In this document: positions 42,911-52,445 of the stretch, piece after piece | Layout of the letters: each line of letters opens with the position of its first letter | How positions within the stretch are numbered: position 1 is the first letter of the stretch | Origin: Duganella aceris | GTDB lineage: Bacteria; Pseudomonadota; Gammaproteobacteria; Burkholderiales; Burkholderiaceae_D | Length of the DNA stretch: 64,000 nucleotides | Direction of reading: 5' to 3' | Assembly (NCBI RefSeq): GCF_011090165.1 | Contig: NZ_JAADJT010000007.1 | Coordinates: 248,001 to 312,000, forward strand | The notes under the pieces: model-generated | Told to the model about the DNA's origin: nothing | Databases searched by the model: none | Seen by the model: only the letters and a program-made list of their open reading frames with translations | Program-made: the position numbers and the translations under genes

Positions 42911-45847
42911 ATGATTCAAGAGAAAATGATGTCGCGTACCTTGCGCACCGTGTTCGCCGGCTCGATGCTGGTCGGCATGAGCGCGATGATGCACAACGCC
43001 ATGGCGCAAGAAGCGGCGCCGGCGAAGATCGAACAAGTGCAAGTGACCGGTACCCGCATCACGACCCCGGGAACCACCTCGATCAGCCCGATCACCTCGA
43101 TCTCGGCCGAAGAGATCAAACAATCCCAGCCGATCGCTGTGGAAGAATTCATCAAGAGCCTGCCGGCGGCGCTGCCGTCGATCGGCCCTGGCACCAACAA
43201 CGGCACCGGCGGCGGCGCGACCGTCGACCTGCGCGGTCTGGGCGCCAACCGTACCCTGGTGCTGATCAACGGCCGCCGCATGGTGCCGTTCAACCTGAAC
43301 GGCACGGTCGACACCAACGCGATCCCGATCGCCCTGCTGAGCCGCGTCGATCTGCTGACCGGCGGCGCATCGGTGGCCTACGGCGCCGACGCCGTGGCCG
43401 GCGTGGTCAACTTCAACCTGAAGAAAAACTTCACCGGTATCGACGTCTCGACCTCGTACGGCGCCACCACCAGCGACCGCGACGGCAAGCGCAAGCGTAC
43501 CGACCTGACCATGGGCGCCAACCTCGATGACGGCCGCGGCAACGTGGTGCTGAGCATCGGCAAGACCACCTCCGATCCGGTGACCCAGGGTTCGCGTCCT
43601 TACGGCGTGACCAGCCTGAGCTCGACCACCGGCAAGGGCACCGGCTCCGACACCGCGATTCCAGCCACCTTCATCATCAACCAGGCCACCGGCGTGGTCG
43701 GCGGCATCAACGGCACCACCCAGATCGACCCGACCACCGGTCGTCTGTCGAGCACGGTCACCCCGTACAACACCAATCCGCTGAACTACTACGCGACCGG
43801 TCTGGACCGTACCCAGGCGACCTCGCTGGCCAACTACAAGGTCAACGACTACGCCAACGTCTACGCCGAAGTGTTCTACACCACCAGCAAAGTGGCGTCG
43901 ACGCTGGCCGAATCGGGCACCTTCCAGAACTCGTACAACGTGCCGATCGGTAACCCGTACATCCCTGAACCGGCGCGTCAGCAGATCTGCCAACAGCGCG
44001 GCATCAGCGCCGCCAACTGCGTGGTCGGCAACACCACCGTGGTGCCGATGACCATCGGTCGCCGCTTCGTCGAGCTGGGCCCGCGTATCAACTCGTTCGA
44101 CAACAAGACGCTGCAGTACACCATCGGCACCAAGGGCGACGTCGCCTTCGACTGGACCTACGATGCGTCGTGGACCCGTGGCGCGTCCGACCAGGTGCAG
44201 ATCAAGCAGAACTGGGGTTCGCTGGCGAAAGTACAGCAAGCGCTGAACGCGCTGAACACCACCACCTGCGTCAACACCGCCAACAAGTGCGTACCGTTGA
44301 ACGTGTTCGGCGCCGCCGGTTCGATCACGCCAGCCCAATTGGCGTTCATCAACTCCAGCGCGATCTCGATGCAGCACGTGCAGCAGGACGTGGCGTCGCT
44401 GTCGTTCCAGGGTGATTTCGGCGAGAAGTTCGTCAGCCCGTTCGCAGGCCTGCCGATCTCGATGGCGGTCACCGGCGAACAGCGTAAAGTTCAGGCCGGC
44501 AACCAGTCCGACGCGGCGACCCAGATCCAGGGCGAAGTCCTGGGTTCGGGCGCACCGACCCCGGATCGTACCGGTACCTTCACGCTGCGCGAGCTGGCGG
44601 TGGAAACCTCGATCCCGCTGGTCAAGGACAAGCCATTCATGCGCGCGCTGAACGCCGACCTCGGCTACCGCGAAACGGAATTCAAGACCGCCACCACGTC
44701 GCAGAACTACAGCAGCTGGAAAGTCGGCGGCGAGTGGGAACCTGTGAAGGCGTTCCGTATCCGCGCGATGTTGCAAAAAGCCACCCGCGCACCGAACGTC
44801 AACGAACTGTTCGCACCGCAAGTGACCAACCTGTCGAATCTGTCGGCTGACCCATGCGCCGGCACCGCCATCAACGCGGCGCAGGCCAACACCGCCGGCA
44901 CGCTGTCGAATCTGTGCCGTCTGACCGGCGTACCGGTCAGCAACATCGGCGTGCTGTCGCAGCCATCGTCGGGCCAGATCAACAATCTGACCGGCGGCAA
45001 CACCGCGCTGGGCCCTGAGGCGGCCAAGACCAAGACCCTGGGCTTCGTCTGGGAACCGCTGCCGAAGCTGGCGATCTCGCTGGATTACTACCAGATCAAG
45101 ATCGTTGACGCGGTATCGAGCCTGAGCACCTCCGACATCATCAACGGCTGCTACAGCGCCGCCAGCAATCCTTCGTTCGTCGTGAACGAGTATTGCGCGA
45201 TCGTCGGCCGCGATCCAGCGACCGGCGGTTTCAATGGCGTCGGTTCGAAAGGCGTGCAAACGCCGCTGTCGAACGCCGGCAAGCAAAGCACCAGCGGCTA
45301 CGACCTGGGCGTGGCGTACAAGCTGCAAGCGAAGAGCCTGAACCTCGATCCTAAGTACGGCAACCTCGACCTGGGCTTCAACTACACCCAAGTCCAGAGC
45401 TTCCAGTTCCAGGCCACGCCGACCTCGATCGACCGTGACTGCCTGGGTTACTACTCGGTCGCTTGCGGCAACGTCGCCAACGCTCCGGTGTTCAAGCGTA
45501 AGTTCGTCCAGCGCAGCACCTGGAACGTGGGCGACTTCGCCCTGGGCTACAACTGGCGTTACACCAGCGCGGTCGACTACGAGCCAGCGTCGCAACAGGC
45601 TGCACTCGTGAAGATCCTGCCGCAGTTCACCCACATCAAGGCATTTAACTATGTCGACCTGTCGGGCGTGTACAACTACTCGAAGAACCTGCGTCTGAGC
45701 CTGAGCGTCAACAACGTGGCGAACAAGAAACCGCCTATCGTCGGCGCCAACGTCGGCACCACCTCGATGGATAGCGGCAACACCTTCCCGCAAACCTACG
45801 ATGCGATCGGCCGTTACGTGACCTTCGGTGCGAACGTCAAGTTCTAA
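42911..45847 (+). CDS. TonB-dependent receptor 3
   Basis: 978-aa outer-membrane receptor. It starts MIQEKMMSRTLRTVFAGSML, with a signal peptide ending in HNAMAQ, then a TonB-box-like VQVTGTRITTPG. The plug (about 40-165) has TVDLRGLGANRTLVLINGRR and GGASVAYGADAVAGVVNFNL, and a long barrel ends in RYVTFGANVKF. The codons CGT, CCT and CCA are frequent, as in ribosomal and glycolytic genes here, suggesting strong expression. It is preceded by an 887-bp gap and closed by a strong terminator. The ligand is unknown. Confidence 0.93.
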   Translation: MIQEKMMSRTLRTVFAGSMLVGMSAMMHNAMAQEAAPAKIEQVQVTGTRITTPGTTSISPITSISAEEIKQSQPIAVEEFIKSLPAALPSIGPGTNNGTGGGATVDLRGLGANRTLVLINGRRMVPFNLNGTVDTNAIPIALLSRVDLLTGGASVAYGADAVAGVVNFNLKKNFTGIDVSTSYGATTSDRDGKRKRTDLTMGANLDDGRGNVVLSIGKTTSDPVTQGSRPYGVTSLSSTTGKGTGSDTAIPATFIINQATGVVGGINGTTQIDPTTGRLSSTVTPYNTNPLNYYATGLDRTQATSLANYKVNDYANVYAEVFYTTSKVASTLAESGTFQNSYNVPIGNPYIPEPARQQICQQRGISAANCVVGNTTVVPMTIGRRFVELGPRINSFDNKTLQYTIGTKGDVAFDWTYDASWTRGASDQVQIKQNWGSLAKVQQALNALNTTTCVNTANKCVPLNVFGAAGSITPAQLAFINSSAISMQHVQQDVASLSFQGDFGEKFVSPFAGLPISMAVTGEQRKVQAGNQSDAATQIQGEVLGSGAPTPDRTGTFTLRELAVETSIPLVKDKPFMRALNADLGYRETEFKTATTSQNYSSWKVGGEWEPVKAFRIRAMLQKATRAPNVNELFAPQVTNLSNLSADPCAGTAINAAQANTAGTLSNLCRLTGVPVSNIGVLSQPSSGQINNLTGGNTALGPEAAKTKTLGFVWEPLPKLAISLDYYQIKIVDAVSSLSTSDIINGCYSAASNPSFVVNEYCAIVGRDPATGGFNGVGSKGVQTPLSNAGKQSTSGYDLGVAYKLQAKSLNLDPKYGNLDLGFNYTQVQSFQFQATPTSIDRDCLGYYSVACGNVANAPVFKRKFVQRSTWNVGDFALGYNWRYTSAVDYEPASQQAALVKILPQFTHIKAFNYVDLSGVYNYSKNLRLSLSVNNVANKKPPIVGANVGTTSMDSGNTFPQTYDAIGRYVTFGANVKF

Positions 45848-45861
45848 TCCGGTGTCGCAAT

Positions 45862-45902
45862 AAAAAACCCGCGCGGCTGCAAGGCCGCGCGGGTTTTTTT
45901 TT
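45862..45902. terminator. Strong terminator between TBDR 3 and rsmE
   Basis: CCCGCGCGGC-TGCAAG-GCCGCGCGGG flanked by A and T runs (10-bp GC stem, then nine T). Works for TBDR 3 and, through its flanking A run, probably for convergent rsmE. Confidence 0.92.
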
Positions 45903-45918
45903 ATGCCGGCCGGCGCGC

Positions 45919-46644
45919 CTAGAGGCCGCCCCACAGCGCGCTCAGGGCGGCCACCGCCGCCAGCGCCGCCGTTTCGGTGCGCAGGATGCGCGGGCCCATC
46001 GACAGCGCCAGCGCGCCCTGGCGGACCGCCGCGTCCTCTTCCTGCTCGGTCAGGCCGCCTTCGGGGCCGATCACCAGGGTCACCGCCTGCGGTCCCTGGT
46101 GACGCGCCCAGTCCGGCAGCGACTGTTCCGCGCGCGGCGACAGGATGATGCGGCGGTGCATGTCCTGCTGGGTGATCCACTGTTTGTAGTCCTGCGGCGG
46201 CGCCAGCCTGGCCAGGCGGTTGCGGCCGCTCTGTTCGGACGCCGATTCGATGATGCCCTGCCAGTGCGCCATCTTTTTCTCGGCGCGCTCGGCCGACAGC
46301 CGCACCACGCAGCGCTGCGCCGCCAGCGGCTGGAAGCCGCTGACGCCGAGCTCGATCGCTTTCTCGATGATCCAGTCCATCTTGCTGCCTTCCGGCAGCG
46401 CCTGCGCCAGCGTCACCGCGAACGGCAGCTCCACCTCGCGCGGATGGTGGGCCTTGATCTCGGCGCTGACGCTGCGCCGCTCGATCTGCGCCAGCGTGGC
46501 GCTGTATTCGCCGCCGTCGCCGTTGAACACCGTGATCAGCGCGCCGGGGGCGAGCCGCAGCACCTGGATATGGTGGGCGACGGCCTCGGGCAGGGTGATG
46601 ATTTGGCCGATGGCCAGGGTGTGGGGGCAAAAGAAACGTGGCAT
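45919..46644 (-). CDS. rsmE: 16S rRNA (uracil-1498-N3)-methyltransferase
   Basis: 241-aa SPOUT-class methyltransferase acting on U1498 of 16S rRNA in the assembled 30S subunit. It starts MPRFFCPHTL with an N-terminal PUA-like domain. The C-terminal SPOUT knot region has TLVIGPEGGLTEQEE and LGPRILRTETA-type residues (MGPRILRTETAALAAVAAL). The start at 46642-46644 matches family N termini; an ATG 22 codons upstream is in frame but unlikely. It is convergent with TBDR 3. Confidence 0.95.
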   Translation of the reverse strand: MPRFFCPHTLAIGQIITLPEAVAHHIQVLRLAPGALITVFNGDGGEYSATLAQIERRSVSAEIKAHHPREVELPFAVTLAQALPEGSKMDWIIEKAIELGVSGFQPLAAQRCVVRLSAERAEKKMAHWQGIIESASEQSGRNRLARLAPPQDYKQWITQQDMHRRIILSPRAEQSLPDWARHQGPQAVTLVIGPEGGLTEQEEDAAVRQGALALSMGPRILRTETAALAAVAALSALWGGL

Positions 46645-47181
46645 GCGGCGGTCCGGTGTGAGTGTTTGCGCAATTTTAATCGCTGCACCGGCCGGCGGGG
46701 AAATTACCAACGGTTAACGACTAAGAGTTACCGCGATGTCTGGTCGTGGTGCACGCGACTTTCAGTTGTGGTGCACACACGATAGTTGCGCACCAAAAAG
46801 GCGCGTCGTAGCAAAAAGACAGGTCTGGAAATTATGCTGAAATTTTGTGCAAGTGCCATATTCGAAAATTTAATATCGTTATGAGGATCTCTATCGATAT
46901 AAAAATTGGCGGGGCTTGAATCCGTAGATGGAATGTGCGTCTCCATAATAAAGTATAGATGACGTAAATGTCATTGATTTATACCATTTCCTACCGATTA
47001 TTTTGTATCACGTTGTTTTCTTGTATAAGCAAAAGTTGCGTTGTTGACAGCGTTGCCGGGGGCGTGGTTTTATGAGGTTAGGGCTGAGCAATGCAGCCTG
47101 TGAGTTTTGGTAAACAGATCTCCAAGAGAGATGGGGACATTGTTGCCTACAAGGCAAATCTTTTTAATCGGGAAAAACCAT
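46645..47181. promoter_or_regulatory. 537-bp AT-rich gap upstream of TBDR 4
   Basis: No credible gene. GTGGTGCAC occurs at 46746-46754 and 46768-46776 (22-bp period), with the related GTTGCGCAC at 46785-46793. The rest is AT-rich with no other clear signal. It should contain the promoter and leader of TBDR 4 and the start region of rsmE. Which protein binds the repeats is unknown. Confidence 0.45.
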
Positions 47182-50100
47182 ATGTTCAGGAAAACAGTTT
47201 TAGTTAATGCGCTCTCCATTGCCTTCGGTACAGCAGCGCTGACCGCAGCGGTGATGCAGCCGGCAATGGCACAATCGAACGCGTCCGGTTCCATCTACGG
47301 CGCGATCGATTCGCCGGCCGGCGCTTCGATTTTGGTTGAAAACAAAGAGACCGGCTTCAAGCGTACCGCTCAGCCGGAATCCGGTGGTCGTTTCCAACTG
47401 TCCGCGCTGCCAGTGGGCCACTACACCGTTCAGCTGATCCGTGACGGCAAAGTCGCCGGCACCACCGAAGTCGACGTACAAATCGGCCAGGGTGCCAGCG
47501 CCTCGTTCACCGCCGCGGTGCAAGCCGTGCAAGTGACCGGCCGCCGCAGCCGCATCGACCTTTCCAGCACCAATAGCGGTGCGACCTTCACGGCGAAAGA
47601 ACTGGCCAAGCTGCCAATCACCCCGTCGGTCGCTTCGATCATCCAGCTGGCTCCTAACACTACCCGCGGCGATTCCCGCTACGGCGATGGCAACGCACCG
47701 AGCTTCGGCGGTTCCGCCGCGTCGGAAAACGCGTTCTACATCAACGGTTTCCCTGTCACCAACGTGCTGTTCCAGGTCGGTACCTCCGAACTGCCGTTCG
47801 GCGCCATCGGCGGCGCGCAAATCCTGACCGGCGGCTTCGGCGCCGAGTTCGGCCGCTCGACCGGTGGTGTGATCAACATCTCCACCAAGTCCGGCACCAA
47901 CACCTGGGAAGTCGGCGGCAGCATCAGCACCGAGCCTGACTCGCTGCGCGGCACCGCAAAAAATATCTATTACGGCAAAAACGGTCTGCCGACCGATGGC
48001 AAGCTGTATAAGTACAACAAAGACAACACCCAAGATACCAAAATTGCAAACTTGTTCGTCGGTGGTCCGATCATCAAGGACACGCTGTTCTTGTACGCTA
48101 ACATCGAGCGCACCAAGACCGACATCGACAACACCCGTGTGAACGCCGACAGCGCCGCGCTGAACACCGGTTGGGAAGAGCGTCGCGACACCATCAACCG
48201 CGGTCTGGTGAAAGTCGACTGGAACATCAACGACAACCACCGCCTGGAAGCGACCTACATCAACGACGATCCGAAGTCGGAACGCTCGTACTACAGCTAC
48301 AACTACGACACCAACGTCAAGGGCACCACCAAGACCGGCGGCGCGCACTATGAAAGCTACGGTCCTACTCCGGTGGCGGCTCGCGTCGGCGCTGAAATCA
48401 AGATCCTGAACTACACCGGCAATCTGTCCGACGACGTGACCCTGACGGCCATGATCGGCAACAGCACCACCGAGCACAAGTTCATTCCGTTCAACTACAA
48501 CCCGAACGTGCTCCAGGTGTCGGCCCCGGCCAACGCGCGTATTCCTGGTTTGAACTACAGCTCCACGCAGACCACCGGCGGCAACATCCTGACCGACGGC
48601 GCGCAAGACAAGCAGAAGGTGATGAACCTCAACTTGCAATACAAAGTTGGCGATCACACCATCCGCGCCGGTATGGACCAGAACAAGATCAGCTCCGTGG
48701 CCGGCACCAGCCGCGCCGGTGGCGGTACCTGGACCTACGCTTTCGCGACCAATCCTAACCTGCCGATCAATGGCTCGGTTCCTGCGCCTGCCACCAACGG
48801 CGGCAACGGCGCCAAGGGTTACTATGTAAGCAAAGTGCTGTCGTCGGGCGTTTCGACTCCGTCGGTCGACCAGGATGCGCAATACATCGAGGACACCTGG
48901 CAAGTCACGCCGAAGATCATCTTGAAGGGCGGTCTGCGTAACGAACAGTTCACCAACTACAACGGCGATGGCGAGCCATACGTCTCGATGCGTCACCAGC
49001 TGGCACCACGTCTGGGCGCCACCTGGGATGCGCTGGGCGACTCCTCGCTGAAAGTGTTCGCGAATGCCGGTCGTTATCACCTGCAAATGCCTACCAACGT
49101 GGCCGTTCGTGCCGCTGGCGCTTCGCTGAATACCCAGCAGTACTACACCTACACCGGCACCGATGCCGTGACCGGCGCGCCTACCGGCCTGACCCCACTG
49201 GGTGGCCTGTTCTCCGCCAACAACGAGTTCGGCCAGTCGAAAGACCCACGCCAAGTTGCTGCTCAGAACATGGACTCGCTGTATCAGGACGAGCTGATCC
49301 TGGGCTTCGAGCGTGCTTTCTCGCAGAACTTGAACTTCGGCGCCAAAGTCACCTATCGCAAACTGAAATCGACCATCGATGACTTCTGCGATCAGCGTCC
49401 GTTCGACAAGTACGCCGCCGACCACGGCATCACCAACAACTTCGTGTTCGGTTGCGCGCTGTTCAATCCAGGCAAGGACAACGACTTCCTGGTCGACTAC
49501 GCCGGCGATGGCCTGAAACTGACCAAGGTCCACCTGACCGCCGCCGAGCTGGGCTATCCGGAAGTCAAGCGTAGCTACGCCGCGCTGGACCTGTTCGCCG
49601 AGCACCCGCTGCGCAACGGCTGGTACGGTAAAGTGAACTACACGCTGTCGCGCAACGCCGGTAACACCGAAGGCCAAACCCGTTCCGATTCGGGCCAGGC
49701 TGACGTGTCGACCACCGCCGTGTTCGATTACCCAGAGCTGACCCTGAACTCGAACGGCCTGCTGCCGAACGATCGCAAGCATCAGCTGAAAGCGTATGGC
49801 TTCTACCAGTTCACCGATGAATTCAGCGTTGGCGGCAACCTGCTGGTCGCTTCCGGTCGTCCGAAGAACTGTATCGGCAACCTGCCTGACTCGTACTACG
49901 CAGCGAACAACACCGCAACCGACTACGGTTCGGAGTTCTTCTTCTGCAACAACGAAGCGTCGACCCGTGGTACCCGTGGCCGTATGCCTTGGGACACCCG
50001 TCTGGATCTGAACATCGCTTACCAGCCGCGTATCGTCAAAGGCCTGGTACTGAAGGCCGACGTGTTCAACGTCTTCGACCGTCAGACCGCACAGAACCAG

Positions 50101-50211
50101 ACCGAAGCTTACAACGTCGGCAAGGCAGTCAACGCCCTGTACGGCAACGTGATCAGCTACACCGCACCACGTTCGATCAAGCTGACTGCAGAGTACAGCT
50201 ACAAGTTCTAA
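47182..50211 (+). CDS. TonB-dependent receptor 4, Oar-like with carboxypeptidase-regulatory-like N domain
   Basis: 1009-aa outer-membrane receptor starting MFRKTVLVNALSIAFGTAAL, with a signal peptide ending in PAMAQ. A carboxypeptidase-regulatory-like beta sandwich (about 33-110: GASILVENKETGFKRTA, GGRFQLSALPVGHYTVQL) precedes VQVTGRRSRIDLSS and the plug (SFGGSAASENAFYINGFPV, GGFGAEFGRSTGGVINI). The barrel ends in KLTAEYSYKF. This is the Oar/OmpA-like TBDR class, some members of which import peptides or are linked to protein secretion. Start 47182 matches family N termini. CGT/CCT-rich codon use suggests high expression. A strong terminator follows. Confidence 0.92.
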   Translation: MFRKTVLVNALSIAFGTAALTAAVMQPAMAQSNASGSIYGAIDSPAGASILVENKETGFKRTAQPESGGRFQLSALPVGHYTVQLIRDGKVAGTTEVDVQIGQGASASFTAAVQAVQVTGRRSRIDLSSTNSGATFTAKELAKLPITPSVASIIQLAPNTTRGDSRYGDGNAPSFGGSAASENAFYINGFPVTNVLFQVGTSELPFGAIGGAQILTGGFGAEFGRSTGGVINISTKSGTNTWEVGGSISTEPDSLRGTAKNIYYGKNGLPTDGKLYKYNKDNTQDTKIANLFVGGPIIKDTLFLYANIERTKTDIDNTRVNADSAALNTGWEERRDTINRGLVKVDWNINDNHRLEATYINDDPKSERSYYSYNYDTNVKGTTKTGGAHYESYGPTPVAARVGAEIKILNYTGNLSDDVTLTAMIGNSTTEHKFIPFNYNPNVLQVSAPANARIPGLNYSSTQTTGGNILTDGAQDKQKVMNLNLQYKVGDHTIRAGMDQNKISSVAGTSRAGGGTWTYAFATNPNLPINGSVPAPATNGGNGAKGYYVSKVLSSGVSTPSVDQDAQYIEDTWQVTPKIILKGGLRNEQFTNYNGDGEPYVSMRHQLAPRLGATWDALGDSSLKVFANAGRYHLQMPTNVAVRAAGASLNTQQYYTYTGTDAVTGAPTGLTPLGGLFSANNEFGQSKDPRQVAAQNMDSLYQDELILGFERAFSQNLNFGAKVTYRKLKSTIDDFCDQRPFDKYAADHGITNNFVFGCALFNPGKDNDFLVDYAGDGLKLTKVHLTAAELGYPEVKRSYAALDLFAEHPLRNGWYGKVNYTLSRNAGNTEGQTRSDSGQADVSTTAVFDYPELTLNSNGLLPNDRKHQLKAYGFYQFTDEFSVGGNLLVASGRPKNCIGNLPDSYYAANNTATDYGSEFFFCNNEASTRGTRGRMPWDTRLDLNIAYQPRIVKGLVLKADVFNVFDRQTAQNQTEAYNVGKAVNALYGNVISYTAPRSIKLTAEYSYKF

Positions 50212-50220
50212 TCGACTTGC

Positions 50221-50244
50221 GCGCCGCCGGCATGCCGGCGGCGC
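50221..50244. repeat. 24-bp perfect palindrome after TBDR 4
   Basis: A self-complementary GC-rich 24-mer centred on GCATGC (arms GCGCCGCCGG), lying just before the intrinsic terminator at 50253. Confidence 0.6.
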
Positions 50245-50252
50245 CGAACGCG

Positions 50253-50286
50253 AATGCCGCCCGGTGCGAACCGGGCGGCATTTTTC
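50253..50286 (+). terminator. Intrinsic terminator of TBDR 4
   Basis: AATGCCGCCCGGT-GCGA-ACCGGGCGGCATT (13-bp stem, tetraloop) followed by TTTC. Confidence 0.9.
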
Positions 50287-50402
50287 ATTTGGACCTCAAA
50301 ATCGGCCCGGTATAGGCCCCATAGGCATGCTCTGATAGAATAGTGGGTTCAGCAGCATGGCACCGGCAGCTCCCGAATTCCCAACCTCCCTGAAAAAAAA
50401 CC

Positions 50403-52397
50403 ATGAACACTACGCTCCCGCACACCCAAATGGCCAACGCGATCCGCGCGCTGGCGATGGACGCCGTCCAGAAGGCCAATTCCGGCCACCCAGGCATGCC
50501 GATGGGTATGGCCGAAATCGCCGTTGCGCTGTGGAGTGGCCATTACAGCCACAACCCGGCCAATCCGAAATGGGTGAACCGCGACCGCTTCCTGTTGTCG
50601 AACGGCCACGGCTCGATGCTGCACTACGCGCTGCTGCACCTGAGCGGTTACGCCGTGACCATGGACGACATCAAGTCCTTCCGCCAGATGCACTCGAAGA
50701 CCCCGGGCCATCCGGAAGTCGACGTCACCCCGGGCGTGGAAACCACCACCGGCCCGCTGGGCCAGGGCATCGCCAACGCGGTCGGCATGGCGCTGTCCGA
50801 GTACCTGCTGGCGGCTGAATTCAACAAGCCGGGCTTCGATGTGGTCGACCATTACACCTACGCCTTCCTGGGCGACGGCTGCCTGATGGAAGGCATTTCG
50901 CACGAAGTGTGCGCGCTGGCCGGCACGCTGGGCCTGAACAAGCTGATCGCGCTGTATGACGATAACGGCATCTCGATCGACGGCAAGGTCGAAGGCTGGT
51001 TCACCGACGACACCCCGGCCCGCTTCGAAGCGTATAACTGGAACGTGATCCGCGCCGTCGACGGCCACGATGTCGCCGCCGTCGCCGCCGCGATCGCCGC
51101 CGCCAAGACCTCCAGCAAGCCGACCCTGATCTGCTGCAAGACCGTGATCGGCAAGGGTTCGCCGAATCTGCAAGGCGGCGACAAGGTGCACGGCGCCGCG
51201 CTGGGCGACAAGGAAGTCGCCGCCGTCCGCGAATACATCGGCTGGAGCGCCGCGCCGTTCGACGTGCCGGCCGAGATCTACAGCGCCTGGGACGCCAAGG
51301 CCGCCGGCGCCAAGCTGGAAGCCGACTGGAGCGCGAAGTTCGCCGAGTACAGCGCCCAGTTCCCGGCCGAAGCCGCCGAATTGAGCCGCCGCATGGCGGG
51401 CGACCTGCCGGCCTCGTTCGAAGCGACGCTGGCCGCCGGCATCGCCGCCACGGTGGAGAAGAAAGAGAACATCGCCACCCGCAAGGCCAGCCAGAACGCG
51501 ATCCAGGCGCTGGCGCCGGTGCTGCCGGAATTCCTGGGCGGCTCGGCCGACCTGACCGGCTCCAACCTGACCAACTGGAAGGAAATCGTGCCGCTGCGTT
51601 CCGGCCAGCCGGGCAACCACATCAACTACGGCGTGCGCGAGTTCGGCATGTCGGCGATCATGAACGGCATCACGCTGCACGGCGGCTACATCCCGTTCGG
51701 CGCCACCTTCCTGACCTTCTCCGACTACAGCCGCAACGCGCTGCGCATGGCCGCGCTGATGAAGCTGCGCTCGATCTTCGTGTTCACTCACGATTCGATC
51801 GGCCTGGGCGAAGACGGCCCGACCCACCAGTCGGTCGAGCACATCTCGTCGATGCGCCTGATCCCGAACCTGGACAACTGGCGTCCATGCGACACCACCG
51901 AATCGATGGTGGCGTGGGGCGAAGCGGTCAAGCGCAAGAACGGCCCGTCGACCTTGATTTTCTCGCGCCAGAACCTGCCGTACCAGGAGCGTTCGGCCGA
52001 GCAGATCGCCGACATCGCGCGCGGCGGCTACGTGCTGGCCGACGCCGCCGACGCCAAGGTGATCCTGATCGCCACCGGTTCCGAGATCGAGCTGGCGCAA
52101 GCCGCCGCGTCCGCGCTGGCCGCTGAAGGCATCGCCGCGCGCGTGGTGTCGATGCCGTCGACCGATGTATTTGACCGTCAGGACGCCGCCTACAAGGCGA
52201 GCGTATTGACCAAAGGCGTGCCACGTGTGGCGATCGAAGCCGGCGTGACCGATTTCTGGTACAAATACGTCGGCCTGGAAGGCGCTGTTGTCGGCATCGA
52301 TACCTTCGGTGAGTCGGCTCCGGCAGGCGTGCTGTTCAAGCACTTCGGCTTCACGGTGGAAAACGTGGTGGCGAAAGTCAAATCTGTCATTGCTTAA
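50403..52397 (+). CDS. tkt: Transketolase
   Basis: Thiamine-diphosphate enzyme moving two-carbon ketol units between sugar phosphates in the pentose phosphate pathway and Calvin-type routes; 664 aa, normal size. It has RFLLSNGHGSMLHYALLHL, the ThDP motif GDGCLMEGISHE...N (about 155-185), GWFTDDTPARFEAYNW, and the transketolase signature in GVREFGMSAIMNGI. The C-terminal domain follows. It lies 48 nt upstream of gap, a common pairing that links pentose phosphate and glycolytic flux. No strong ribosome site is visible before the ATG (AAAAAAAACC). Confidence 0.97.
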   Translation: MNTTLPHTQMANAIRALAMDAVQKANSGHPGMPMGMAEIAVALWSGHYSHNPANPKWVNRDRFLLSNGHGSMLHYALLHLSGYAVTMDDIKSFRQMHSKTPGHPEVDVTPGVETTTGPLGQGIANAVGMALSEYLLAAEFNKPGFDVVDHYTYAFLGDGCLMEGISHEVCALAGTLGLNKLIALYDDNGISIDGKVEGWFTDDTPARFEAYNWNVIRAVDGHDVAAVAAAIAAAKTSSKPTLICCKTVIGKGSPNLQGGDKVHGAALGDKEVAAVREYIGWSAAPFDVPAEIYSAWDAKAAGAKLEADWSAKFAEYSAQFPAEAAELSRRMAGDLPASFEATLAAGIAATVEKKENIATRKASQNAIQALAPVLPEFLGGSADLTGSNLTNWKEIVPLRSGQPGNHINYGVREFGMSAIMNGITLHGGYIPFGATFLTFSDYSRNALRMAALMKLRSIFVFTHDSIGLGEDGPTHQSVEHISSMRLIPNLDNWRPCDTTESMVAWGEAVKRKNGPSTLIFSRQNLPYQERSAEQIADIARGGYVLADAADAKVILIATGSEIELAQAAASALAAEGIAARVVSMPSTDVFDRQDAAYKASVLTKGVPRVAIEAGVTDFWYKYVGLEGAVVGIDTFGESAPAGVLFKHFGFTVENVVAKVKSVIA

Positions 52398-52445
52398 TCT
52401 ATAATTGCTTGTTGCGTTACCTATATTTCTAATCAGGAGCAAAGT

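Noticed and set aside
42845..46630. Long minus-strand frame covering TBDR 3 and part of rsmE
   Set aside because: TBDR 3 on the plus strand has signal peptide, plug and barrel features and its own terminator; the minus frame has none.
46787..46805. GCACCAAAAAGGCGC as an NtrC site before TBDR 4
   Set aside because: It has one wrong base in the second half site (GCGC, not GTGC) and no sigma-54 promoter was found downstream.
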